Source: an uncultured Anaerolineae bacterium (GTDB lineage: Bacteria; Chloroflexota; Anaerolineae; Anaerolineales; Villigracilaceae). From it: a stretch of 64,000 bases of DNA. Positions 1-7,633 of this stretch are shown here, piece by piece. The position numbers and the translations under genes are program-made. Every line of letters begins with the position of its first letter. Position 1 is the stretch's first letter. The stretch is taken from NCBI GenBank assembly GCA_903822545.1, contig CAIJPN010000024.1:1-64000 (forward strand), given 5' to 3'. The notes below the pieces were generated by a model. That model had not been told where the DNA came from, made no database searches, and saw nothing but the letters and a program-made list of their open reading frames with translations.

Positions 1-3000
1 GGCGATGCAGCCAAACGGTTGGAGACAGAGCACATTCGTCACGCCGTTGCGCGCAAACGAGGCGATTTCACCGGCAATCAGCCAGCCTTCGCCGTACTGA
101 TGGTTCAGGCTCAGGATTTCCTGCGCGCTGTTGGCGATTTCATGGACGCTGGCGTGCTTGTGATAGCGCGCATAACCCTGCCGCACGGCGTCGAACTCTT
201 TCAGGAAGTAGCCCATCATCTTTTGCGCCAGCAGGTCAATCAGCCAGCCGGTATCGCGCCGTTTCATGTGTGTCTTGACCGCGTGGTCGCTGCTGACCAG
301 CCCGCCCTCGAAAAACTCCAGGAAGGTGGGCATGACCACTTCGATGCCCTGCTCCATCAGCCATTTGGCGACGTGGTTGTTGGAAAAGGCGTTGTATTTA
401 ACGTAAATCTCGCCGACTATACCAACACGCGGATGGAAACCTGGTTCCGTTTCGATGGCATTAAAGTCGCGGACGGCTTTTTCCAGCCACTCCAGCAGCC
501 CGGATTTGGTCACCGGAATCGTCCCGTCCATGTACCAGCCGATATATTTATCGGCCACGGCCTGGGTTTCGCCCTTGTTTTTCTCACGGATGATGGTTGA
601 ATGATACATATCAGATAGCGCATCGTTGAACATCATGCCGATGGCGCCTTTATAGATGTAATCGCGGCGGTTGAAGGCAAAACCGGGCTGGTCGTTGAGC
701 GAAGTCAGCCCCAGGTTGGTGGAAAGCGTCACCACCGGCACATTGTCAATCCCAGCCGCCACCAGCGCCTTTTTAATCATCGACGGGTAACTCGTGGCGC
801 GGCACTGCCCGCCAGTCTGCGAAAAGCCAATCGCGGTTTGCGACAGGTCATAGTCGCCGGATTGGAGGGCCTTGACCAAATCTCCCAGCGTGATGATGCC
901 GGGGTAGCAAATCTCGTTGTTGGTGTATTTCAGGCCGACATCCACCGAGGCGTGGTTCGGCTCGGGGAGTTGGACAATCTGGTAGCCCAGGTCGATGAAC
1001 GGGCGCACAATCGGCGGGGAGGTGAACGGGGAGAAGTCCGGCACGATCAGCGTGCGGACGCGGTCCTCTTCCAGGTAGGATTTGGTCGTTTTGCGCGGAA
1101 CCAGGATACGGGTAGCGTGATGGTCAGCCCGTCGCAGCGATTCCATCATCGAGCGCAGGCGCAGTTTCGTCGAGCCGGTGCTTTCTATCTCGTCAATCCG
1201 AATGATGGTGGGGCGTTTGCCGTATTCGGCCAAAATCGCACGGACTTCGTCCAACAGGAACGGGTCGGGGCCGCAGCCAAAGGAGTTGAGTTGCACCAGT
1301 TCGACGTTTTCGTGCTGCCCCACCCAGCGCGCGGCGTGGAAGTAGCGGTTCATGTACTCCCACTGCGTCATGACGTGGCGGTTGTTGAGCGTTTCGCCGT
1401 CCATCGGGATGCAGTCCTCGGTCAGCACGTCCACGCCGAAATCGGTCAGCAGGTCGGGGATTTTGTGGTTGATGAGCGGGTCGATGTGATAGGGGCGTCC
1501 CATCAGCAGGATGAGCGGGCGGCCACTTTCGGCGGAATCGCGGATGACTTCCTCGCCCAGGGCGATGACCTGCTCTTTGAACTCTGCCTGCGCCTCGCGG
1601 GCTTTTTTCAGCGCCTTTTTGATGACCCCGGGCTTGATACCGATTTCGGACAGGTACTGGCGACAGGCTTTGTCGAGCAAATCGTCGTCGCGGAAGGTGA
1701 TGGCGGGCATATCCAGCGGGATGCCGTACTTTTCCGCCGGGTTGATGGCCGAGCGGACAACGTCCGGGTAGCCGGAGACCACCGGGCAGTTGAAACTGTT
1801 GTTGGCGTCGGTGAATTCGGCTTTTTCGTAGAACACCATCGGGTAGAAAATGCGGTCGACTTTGGCGGCCACCAAATCCATGATGTGCCCGCTGACCAGT
1901 TTGCCGGGGAAACACAGGTTCTCCGACATGATGTGCGCCGCCCCGCCCTGGTAAAGCGCATTGCTCGACGCGGCGGAGAGATGCACGTTGATTCCGCATT
2001 CGGTGAACAGGGCGTGCCAGAAGGGGTAGTTTTCGTACATGTTCAGCACGCGGGGGATGCCGATGGTAATCCCCGTCGCGTAGGGGCGAGCCGCCGGCTC
2101 GCCCCTACCATTGCCATCACGTTCAAAAAGGAGCGCGTATTTGAGCGCAGGAACACTGATGCCCTTCCGCTCGGCCTTGCCACCGTTGGAATAGATTTTC
2201 TCGCAGCGGTTGCCCGAAAAGAAACTATTCCCGTTCGGGAACCCGAGTTTGGTCACCGAACACTGGTTTTCGCAGCCCCTACAGCGGATTTCGCGCCGTT
2301 TGTATTCGCCCAGCGCATCGACATTTTCAAGCCCGATGAAGCAGCTCTCGCCCTCACCCCCTGCCCCTCTCCCGGTGGGAGAGGGGGGCAAGTCCCCTCC
2401 CCCTTTGGGGGAAGGCGGAGGGTGAGGGAGAGACTGCCACGCATCCCGCGCCGTCAGCGCCGCGCCATACGCGCCCATCAACTCCGCCAAATCCGGGCAG
2501 ACCACCGGACGCCCAATCAACGTCTCGAGCGCCTTCTGCACCGCCGGGTTGCGGAACGTCCCGCCCTGCACGACGATATGCTCGCCCAAAATCTCGGTAT
2601 TCGTAATCTTGAGTACCTTATGCAGCGCATTCTTAATCACTGAATACGCCAGCCCCGCCGAAATATCGTTGATTTTCGCGCCTTCGCGCAGCGCCTGCTT
2701 GACGCGCGAGTTCATAAAGACCGTGCAGCGCGTCCCCAGGTTGTACGGGCTTTCCGCCGAGCAGGCCAGTTGCGCAAAATCCGCCACGCCGTAGCCCATA
2801 TTGCGCGCAAACGACTGGATAAACGAGCCGCAGCCCGATGAGCAGGCCTCGTTTATCTCGATATTCTGGATTTGCCCTTCCTTGATGAAAATCGCCTTCA
2901 TATCCTGCCCGCCGATGTCCAAAATGAACGTCACTTGCGGGTCAAAAGCCTTCGCCGCGCGGAAATGCGCCAGCGTCTCGACAATCCCCTCGTCCATGCC

Positions 3001-4233
3001 GAAGGCCGCGCGGATTAAATCCTCACCATAGCCTGTTACCACACTACGGGCAATCCTAAGCCCCTTCCCGGCCTCCCCAAAAAACGGGGAAGCGCCGTTT
3101 TTTGGGGAGGAGATAACCTCCCGCAACTTCACCAACCCATCCTGCACCGCCTTAATCGAGTTCCCGCCGTTGTTGGCATAATGACTGAACGCCACCCGGC
3201 CTTTTTCATCGATTAAGACGACTTTTGTCGTTGTCGAGCCGGAATCGATGCCCAGGAAATACGCCCCGTCGCCGCCTTCCGATATGTCAACTTTTTCTAT
3301 CTTGTGATTTTTCTGATTCTCCACCCAATCCTGATACTGCTCCGATGACTGGAACAGCGCCCCATGCCGGTTCACCTGCGCCTGGTGGTGGACTTTCTCC
3401 ACCGAGAGCGATTCAATCAACCCGGAGATTGTCCCCGCGCCGCGATTGGCACTTTCAGCCAGGGCCGCACCCAACGCTGGCAGCAACTCCGGCGCTTCGG
3501 CGTTGACCACCTCATTCTCTGTCAGGTTCAACACCTTGAGAAATGCCCGTTTGAGCGACGGCATAAACGTAAACGGCCCGCCGCTGAACAACAGGGTCGG
3601 GCGCACATCCCGCCCGCGCGCCAGGGTGGCCAGCGTTTGTAATACCACCGCATGGAACACCGATGCCGCGATATCTTCCTTATGCACCTGCCGGGAGAGT
3701 AGATTCTGCAAATCGGTTTTGGCAAACACCCCGCAGCGTGAAGCCATCGGGTAAATGGTGGTCGATTGGGTGGCGAGATTATCCAGTTCCGAAACAGGAA
3801 CCCCCAGCAGGGTCGCCATCTCATCGATAAAGGCCCCCGTCCCGCCCGCACAAGAGCCATTCATGCGGATGTCGGGGCGATACTGCTCGTCAAAGAAAAT
3901 GATTTTCGCGTCCTCCCCGCCGATGTCGATCAGCGTTCGCACCGCCGGGTAGCGCCGGTGGATGACTTCTGCCGAAGCAACAACTTCCTGAATAAAGGGT
4001 AAATCATAGGTTTCGGCCACGCCCATCCCCGCCGAGCCAGTCAGCAGGAATTTGATCTCGGCGTCGCCGAGTTTTGTCATGGCGTCACGCAGGATTTCTT
4101 GCAGCGTGGCCAATGTTTCAGCGTTGTGGCGGCGGTAGGCGGTAAAAGCGGTTTCGCCATTGGGGGAGAGAAAAACCGCTTTGGCAGTGGTTGAACCAAT
4201 ATCGATCCCTAACCGGTAAGAGTTTTTGTTCAT
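1..4233 (-). CDS. Giant acyl-CoA dehydratase activase (HgdC/BadF-type ASKHA ATPase), 3' end cut by window edge
   Basis: The frame stays open from ATG 4233 to the window edge, giving 1411 codons without a stop. The N-terminus has an ASKHA phosphate loop (LGIDIGSTTAKAVFL), then RMNGSCAGGTGAFID; a second ATPase copy follows with LGIDSGSTTTKVVLI and EACSSGCGSFIQ, whose cysteines match [4Fe-4S] ligands of the family. Next come CRGCENQCSVTKLGFPNG and a long C-terminal half of the DUF2229/COG3580-3581 type, ending at LQPFGCIA. Family members activate 2-hydroxyacyl-CoA or benzoyl-CoA reductase-type dehydratases by ATP-driven electron transfer; the substrate here is unknown and no dehydratase subunit is adjacent. 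Usual family length is about 1400-1450, so little is missing. Three palindromic repeats are inserted in frame (about 2080-2108, 2349-2435, 3057-3120). A TetR gene lies upstream and a promoter with a palindromic operator precedes it. Confidence 0.9.
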   Translation of the reverse strand, partial: MNKNSYRLGIDIGSTTAKAVFLSPNGETAFTAYRRHNAETLATLQEILRDAMTKLGDAEIKFLLTGSAGMGVAETYDLPFIQEVVASAEVIHRRYPAVRTLIDIGGEDAKIIFFDEQYRPDIRMNGSCAGGTGAFIDEMATLLGVPVSELDNLATQSTTIYPMASRCGVFAKTDLQNLLSRQVHKEDIAASVFHAVVLQTLATLARGRDVRPTLLFSGGPFTFMPSLKRAFLKVLNLTENEVVNAEAPELLPALGAALAESANRGAGTISGLIESLSVEKVHHQAQVNRHGALFQSSEQYQDWVENQKNHKIEKVDISEGGDGAYFLGIDSGSTTTKVVLIDEKGRVAFSHYANNGGNSIKAVQDGLVKLREVISSPKNGASPFFGEAGKGLRIARSVVTGYGEDLIRAAFGMDEGIVETLAHFRAAKAFDPQVTFILDIGGQDMKAIFIKEGQIQNIEINEACSSGCGSFIQSFARNMGYGVADFAQLACSAESPYNLGTRCTVFMNSRVKQALREGAKINDISAGLAYSVIKNALHKVLKITNTEILGEHIVVQGGTFRNPAVQKALETLIGRPVVCPDLAELMGAYGAALTARDAWQSLPHPPPSPKGGGDLPPSPTGRGAGGEGESCFIGLENVDALGEYKRREIRCRGCENQCSVTKLGFPNGNSFFSGNRCEKIYSNGGKAERKGISVPALKYALLFERDGNGRGEPAARPYATGITIGIPRVLNMYENYPFWHALFTECGINVHLSAASSNALYQGGAAHIMSENLCFPGKLVSGHIMDLVAAKVDRIFYPMVFYEKAEFTDANNSFNCPVVSGYPDVVRSAINPAEKYGIPLDMPAITFRDDDLLDKACRQYLSEIGIKPGVIKKALKKAREAQAEFKEQVIALGEEVIRDSAESGRPLILLMGRPYHIDPLINHKIPDLLTDFGVDVLTEDCIPMDGETLNNRHVMTQWEYMNRYFHAARWVGQHENVELVQLNSFGCGPDPFLLDEVRAILAEYGKRPTIIRIDEIESTGSTKLRLRSMMESLRRADHHATRILVPRKTTKSYLEEDRVRTLIVPDFSPFTSPPIVRPFIDLGYQIVQLPEPNHASVDVGLKYTNNEICYPGIITLGDLVKALQSGDYDLSQTAIGFSQTGGQCRATSYPSMIKKALVAAGIDNVPVVTLSTNLGLTSLNDQPGFAFNRRDYIYKGAIGMMFNDALSDMYHSTIIREKNKGETQAVADKYIGWYMDGTIPVTKSGLLEWLEKAVRDFNAIETEPGFHPRVGIVGEIYVKYNAFSNNHVAKWLMEQGIEVVMPTFLEFFEGGLVSSDHAVKTHMKRRDTGWLIDLLAQKMMGYFLKEFDAVRQGYARYHKHASVHEIANSAQEILSLNHQYGEGWLIAGEIASFARNGVTNVLCLQPFGCIA
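2080..2108. repeat. 29-nt perfect palindrome inserted in frame in the activase gene
   Basis: Arms GTAGGGGCGAGCCG and its exact complement flank one central base. On the coding strand it reads RGEPAARPY, inserted between ERDGNG and ATGITIGIPRVLN. It has the same size and design as the palindrome at 4526-4554, and its outer half matches the arms of the elements at 18519 and 43261. Confidence 0.85.
2349..2435. repeat. Double-hairpin repeat inserted in frame in the activase gene
   Basis: Two imperfect hairpins (CCCTCTCCC/GGGAGAGGG and CCCCTTTGGGGG) lie side by side. The coding strand reads a Pro/Gly-rich stretch of about 30 residues (start SLPHPPPSPKGGGD, end GRGAGGEGES) between ALTARDAWQ and CFIGLENVDALGEY. 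The end GGTGAGGGC and the hairpin before it match the insert in trpC at 32185-32241. Confidence 0.8.
3057..3120. repeat. Palindromic repeat inserted in frame in the activase gene
   Basis: Perfect 16-base arms at 3072-3087 and 3095-3110 (CCTCCCCAAAAAACGG and complement) with a 7-base loop. The coding strand gains about 20 residues, ISSPKNGASPFFGEAGKG and then LRIARS, between GLVKLREV and VVTGYGEDLIRAAFG, where relatives would continue directly. The frame is kept. Confidence 0.8.
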
Positions 4234-4242
4234 GGCATACTC

Positions 4243-4258
4243 CAACAATAAATTGTTG
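4243..4258. promoter_or_regulatory. Small palindrome just upstream of the activase ATG
   Basis: CAACAAT-AA-ATTGTTG, a perfect 7-base inverted repeat 10 bases before the start codon on the minus strand. It shares the CAACA/TGTTG half-sites with the operator at 4404-4420, so it may be a second regulator site. It also overlaps the expected ribosome-binding region. Confidence 0.35.
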
Positions 4259-4375
4259 TCGTTGCGCGCCGCCCACTTTGCGGCGAAGCAATCCCCATTT
4301 AAACAACATACACTATTCGGCTGGTGTTACCCGTTTAATGGGAGCTTGCTTCGAGCTATCGCCCTGGCAATGACA
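4258..4375. repeat. Dispersed palindromic repeat in the activase leader
   Basis: The ends are similar in inverted orientation: GTCGTTGCGCGCC then CGAAGCAATCCCC on the left, and GGAGCTTGCTTCGAGC then GGCAATGACA on the right. This resembles the widespread bacterial repeat built on TCATTGCGA and GAAGCAATC. It occupies most of the roughly 190-base untranslated leader between the promoter and the activase ATG. Confidence 0.6.
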
Positions 4376-4403
4376 TGGAATTCGGAAACTTTTATCCGAA
4401 TTT

Positions 4404-4420
4404 ATCAACAATGTGTTGAT
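4404..4420. promoter_or_regulatory. Candidate TetR operator at the activase transcription start
   Basis: ATCAACA-ATG-TGTTGAT, a perfect 7-base inverted repeat of 17 bases in total. It begins 9 bases past the -10 box at 4429-4434, so it covers the predicted +1 region. A TetR gene lies just upstream on the same strand, so repression by blocking initiation is a natural reading. Confidence 0.6.
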
Positions 4421-4428
4421 TTTTTTGC

Positions 4429-4457
4429 AGTATAGTGATGGATGGGGGAATCGTCAA
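4429..4457 (-). promoter_or_regulatory. Sigma-70 promoter for the activase gene
   Basis: Read on the minus strand: -35 TTGACG (4452-4457), a 17-base spacer, -10 TATACT (4429-4434). This is the best promoter match in the region. Transcription would start near 4421, leaving a leader of about 190 bases. Confidence 0.7.
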
Positions 4458-4525
4458 CAATCAAAATCCCTCAAAATGACGCTTAGTAAACACTTTTGAA
4501 CAGATTGTTTATTATCTTTGTTTCT

Positions 4526-4554
4526 GTAAGGGCGCAGCATTGCTGCGCCCTTAC
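4526..4554. repeat. 29-nt perfect palindrome after the tetR gene
   Basis: Arms GTAAGGGCGCAGCA and exact complement around one T. It lies 8 bases past the tetR stop and may work as a weak terminator, but no T-run follows on the minus strand. Length and outer bases match the palindrome inside the activase gene at 2080-2108. Confidence 0.75.
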
Positions 4555-4561
4555 TTCGAGG

Positions 4562-5176
4562 TTATCCTGGCATCACAAATCCCGTCATCCGAATCGCTCC
4601 ATGCAGCGATAGTTTCGATAAAATAATCGCCATCTCGTGTGGTGACTCTTTGCAGCCGTTTTGTAGCCAGATCTGTACCACGCCGAAATGTGCTGAAATA
4701 ATGTAACTGATCAGGTATTCGCTCGGGACCAGGAAGTTTTGCGCTTTCAACCCGGCCAGGAAGCCCAGTTTCAGGTTTTTCTCAATTTTGGCGCGCAACC
4801 GGGTCAGGAAGGCGAAATCTCCTTGCAGCCCCAGGACAGCGTGCATGAGGGTGGCGTTTTCTTTCATGTATTCGAACACTGAAACAACGATGGGCAGGGG
4901 GTTGTCGGTGCTGTTGAAATCGGCAAAGTTGAGCGAATTGGCCTGTAAGACGATATTTTCCATATCGTTGATGATATCGGCCTCGGTCTGTTCGAGCAAA
5001 TCGAATTTATCTTTGTAGTGCAGGTAAAACGTGCCCCGGTTGATATCTGCCCTGGATGTGATGTCGCTGACCGACAGCGCCCCAAAGCCCTTTTCCTGGA
5101 TCAGCGCTACCAGCGCCTCGCGAATGGCTGTTTTTGTGCGCATAATGCGCCGGTCTATGGATAAATTTCCCGTCAT
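4562..5176 (-). CDS. TetR/AcrR-family transcriptional regulator
   Basis: This 204-residue protein has the TetR N-terminal helix-turn-helix: RTKTAIREALVALIQEKGFGALSV, then DITSRADINRGTFYLHYKDK at about residues 15-55. The C-terminal ligand and dimer domain is all helical and divergent (FEYMKENATLMHAVLG, FGVVQIWLQNG), of the type seen in DhaS/TetR_C_8-like regulators. The start is supported by AGGAGG six bases before the ATG. It is followed on the same strand by the activase gene, whose promoter carries a palindrome at +1, so the activase is the likely target. The ligand is unknown. Confidence 0.9.
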   Translation of the reverse strand: MTGNLSIDRRIMRTKTAIREALVALIQEKGFGALSVSDITSRADINRGTFYLHYKDKFDLLEQTEADIINDMENIVLQANSLNFADFNSTDNPLPIVVSVFEYMKENATLMHAVLGLQGDFAFLTRLRAKIEKNLKLGFLAGLKAQNFLVPSEYLISYIISAHFGVVQIWLQNGCKESPHEMAIILSKLSLHGAIRMTGFVMPG

Positions 5177-5282
5177 CAGGTTCCTCCTATTATTCAGCCA
5201 ATGTTTCCCAAGAGAGCCATCACCGTCTTGTCAGTTTATAAAATCGGCATTTTTCATTTCTCCATCACGGATGAAACCGAGA

Positions 5283-7376
5283 TTATTTCAACACCTGGAA
5301 CAGGTTACTGAAATCATCTGTCCAAAGGCGGATATTCAGATGGGAAGTATCAAGGGACATGCTCTGAGCAACGATTTCAGGTGCAGAAAGCAGTTCCGGG
5401 TTGTGCGCCATCAAGACCCACTGCGAACCGCTGGCTTCTGGATGTTCCACCAGGTCTGGCAGGATCATCACCACCCTCATGGATAGATTAAACTCTTGGG
5501 AAATCTGGTACAGTACCGGGGTCAAATCCAGGTGTCGGTTAGAAATGTTGGCAGCAATCATCCCGTCACGGTCAAGATGTTCGAGGTACAAAGCAAAAGC
5601 CTCGCGGGTAACCAAATGAACCGGGATGGAATCGCTGCTAAAGGTATCCAGCACCAGCAGGTCGAAATCCTGTTTCTGACCGGCAGCCAGCTCCTGTTCC
5701 AACGAAATACGCGCATCGCCCAGCACTACGCTCACATCGGCCTGCGAATCATCTAAAAACGAAAAATAATCACCCTGGCCTTCGGCTACTGCCACTACCA
5801 GCGGGTTTATTTCATAAAAACGGTAGCTATCGCCGGGTTGGGCATAGGCGGCCAGCGTCCCAACGCCCAGCCCAAGCACACCCACTCGCATCCCCTGCCC
5901 GTAGCGTGGATGGTTCTTAATCGCCAGCCCCACCCCGCTACCACGCCAGAAATAACTGGTTGGCGTATCGCGCCTGGCCGGGTCGATAAATTGGAAGCCG
6001 TGCAGCGTTGCTCCATGCACCATGTTATAAGCATTTTTGGTGTTATCGTAGCGCACGCGCAGAACACCAAAAAAGTTGCGTTCTGAGTACAGATCCAGGC
6101 GCAAGGTCTGGTAAATCGAGTAAGTCGAAACAATCGTGACCAAAACCGCCATCGATCCTACCAGGGCATCATGCCAAAAGCGCCAGCGTGGTGCCAACCC
6201 GGTAGTGGGGCGTACAAACGTCAGGATCGCCAGCAAAACCCACAGCAGCGCCCAGGTGATATAAAACTCCCAGTAATTGTTAAAAACCAGCGGCATGACA
6301 AAATTGATCAAAATACCGCCCAGCGCGCCGCCCAACGAGACCACCAGGTAAAAACGGGTCAAAAAAGCCGGTTCGGGCCGCAGCCGGTACAGCTCACCGT
6401 GTGCCACCATCCCAAAAACGAACAGGAAAAAGGCATAGAACACCACCTGGAAGGCGATATTCACCCGCGCATCCCACAAGACCCATACCATAACGACCGA
6501 AACCAGCGCCAGCAGTACGCTAAAAAGCGGGCGGCGGTACCAACCTTCACTCGAAAAGGCCAGCACAAACGTTAGCAAGTAAACCGCCAGAGGCAGCACC
6601 CACAAGAACGGGATGACCGCCACCTCCTGGGTCAACTGGCTGGTGACGGCCAGCAGCGCCAGGGAAGCTGCCGCGCTAAGCGCCAGCCAGAAAATTTGGA
6701 TAAAAACAGGTGGGTTCGACACCCTGGTATTGACCGGCAAGTCCCCGGCAGGGCCGGCATCCCGGGCAATTTTCCGCGCGGAACGCGCCGCCCCGAAACC
6801 TGCCAGCGCTACGAACAGCACATAGCCCCCGGCCCAGAGCCAGCCTTGCTGGCGCAGCGTTAGCAGCGGCTCGATCAAAACCGGATAACTGAGCAGGGCC
6901 AACAGTGACCCAACGTTCGAAAGCGCATACAACCAATAGGGAGATTTATCGGGAAAAGCGCGCGCGAACCAGGCCTGCATCAATGGGCTGTTCGTAGACA
7001 GGATGAAATAGGGCAGCCCCACCGAAACCAGCAGCAGCACAAAAATCTGCCAGATGGGCCAATCGAGTTGGGCAGGTTTCCAATTAGCCCCAGGTGTAAT
7101 GGGTGATGGCCAGAAAATGCCCAGCATTATCACCAACGCAAGTGAAATTGCCAGCACAACCATGTGAATTCGTCCCTGGCTGGATGCGCGCACACGGCCA
7201 GCCAGCCAGTAAGCATAGGCATATCCACCCGTCAGCAAAACCTGGAAAAACAACATGGTTGTTGACCAAACTGCCGGTGTGCCGCCAAACCAGGGCAAGA
7301 TCACGCGGGCAATCATTGGCTGCACCTGGAAAATCAAAAAGGCCGAAAGGAAAATGCTCAAAACATATAGCATCAT
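5283..7376 (-). CDS. Fused MFS/spermidine synthase-like membrane protein
   Basis: 697 residues. The first ~420 residues form about ten hydrophobic segments (starting LYVLSIFLSAFLIFQVQPM, typical of these fusions). The remainder is a Rossmann methyltransferase-like domain of the spermidine synthase class, with VGVLGLGVGTLAAY, YRFYEINPLVVAVA, VVLGDARISLEQE and LLVLDTFSSDSIPVHL at about residues 510-620. Family members are called polyamine aminopropyltransferases, but most fused proteins have no demonstrated activity, so the substrate is open. The start has AAGGAG nearby and a second ATG directly after. A palindrome (CTTATT/AATAAG, about 7438-7454) lies in the divergent region shared with the next gene. 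No close functional partner is visible. Confidence 0.85.
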   Translation of the reverse strand: MMLYVLSIFLSAFLIFQVQPMIARVILPWFGGTPAVWSTTMLFFQVLLTGGYAYAYWLAGRVRASSQGRIHMVVLAISLALVIMLGIFWPSPITPGANWKPAQLDWPIWQIFVLLLVSVGLPYFILSTNSPLMQAWFARAFPDKSPYWLYALSNVGSLLALLSYPVLIEPLLTLRQQGWLWAGGYVLFVALAGFGAARSARKIARDAGPAGDLPVNTRVSNPPVFIQIFWLALSAAASLALLAVTSQLTQEVAVIPFLWVLPLAVYLLTFVLAFSSEGWYRRPLFSVLLALVSVVMVWVLWDARVNIAFQVVFYAFFLFVFGMVAHGELYRLRPEPAFLTRFYLVVSLGGALGGILINFVMPLVFNNYWEFYITWALLWVLLAILTFVRPTTGLAPRWRFWHDALVGSMAVLVTIVSTYSIYQTLRLDLYSERNFFGVLRVRYDNTKNAYNMVHGATLHGFQFIDPARRDTPTSYFWRGSGVGLAIKNHPRYGQGMRVGVLGLGVGTLAAYAQPGDSYRFYEINPLVVAVAEGQGDYFSFLDDSQADVSVVLGDARISLEQELAAGQKQDFDLLVLDTFSSDSIPVHLVTREAFALYLEHLDRDGMIAANISNRHLDLTPVLYQISQEFNLSMRVVMILPDLVEHPEASGSQWVLMAHNPELLSAPEIVAQSMSLDTSHLNIRLWTDDFSNLFQVLK

Positions 7377-7633
7377 AAAAACTCCTTGTTCTTTTGTTTG
7401 AGAACATCAAGTTAAAAAGCACCAGCGCAATTTTATCCTTATTTGGCCAATAAGTTTTATCTCATCTTTACGCGGGATTAAGAACGGCTTTACAGGCGAA
7501 CACCAGCCGCTTCGATATACTAATGATGGCGTTCCTGTGCGAGCGCTGCCCCAAACTGCAATCATATTGCCAGCCTACGCGCCATTTCTTGCTATAGAAT
7601 TCATCATCCAAACTCATTTCTTCCGGGTGAAAG

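Noticed and set aside
838-2643. 601-residue plus-strand open frame over the activase gene
   Set aside because: It is antisense to a strongly supported minus-strand gene with ASKHA and DUF2229 motifs; its own translation shows no family features.
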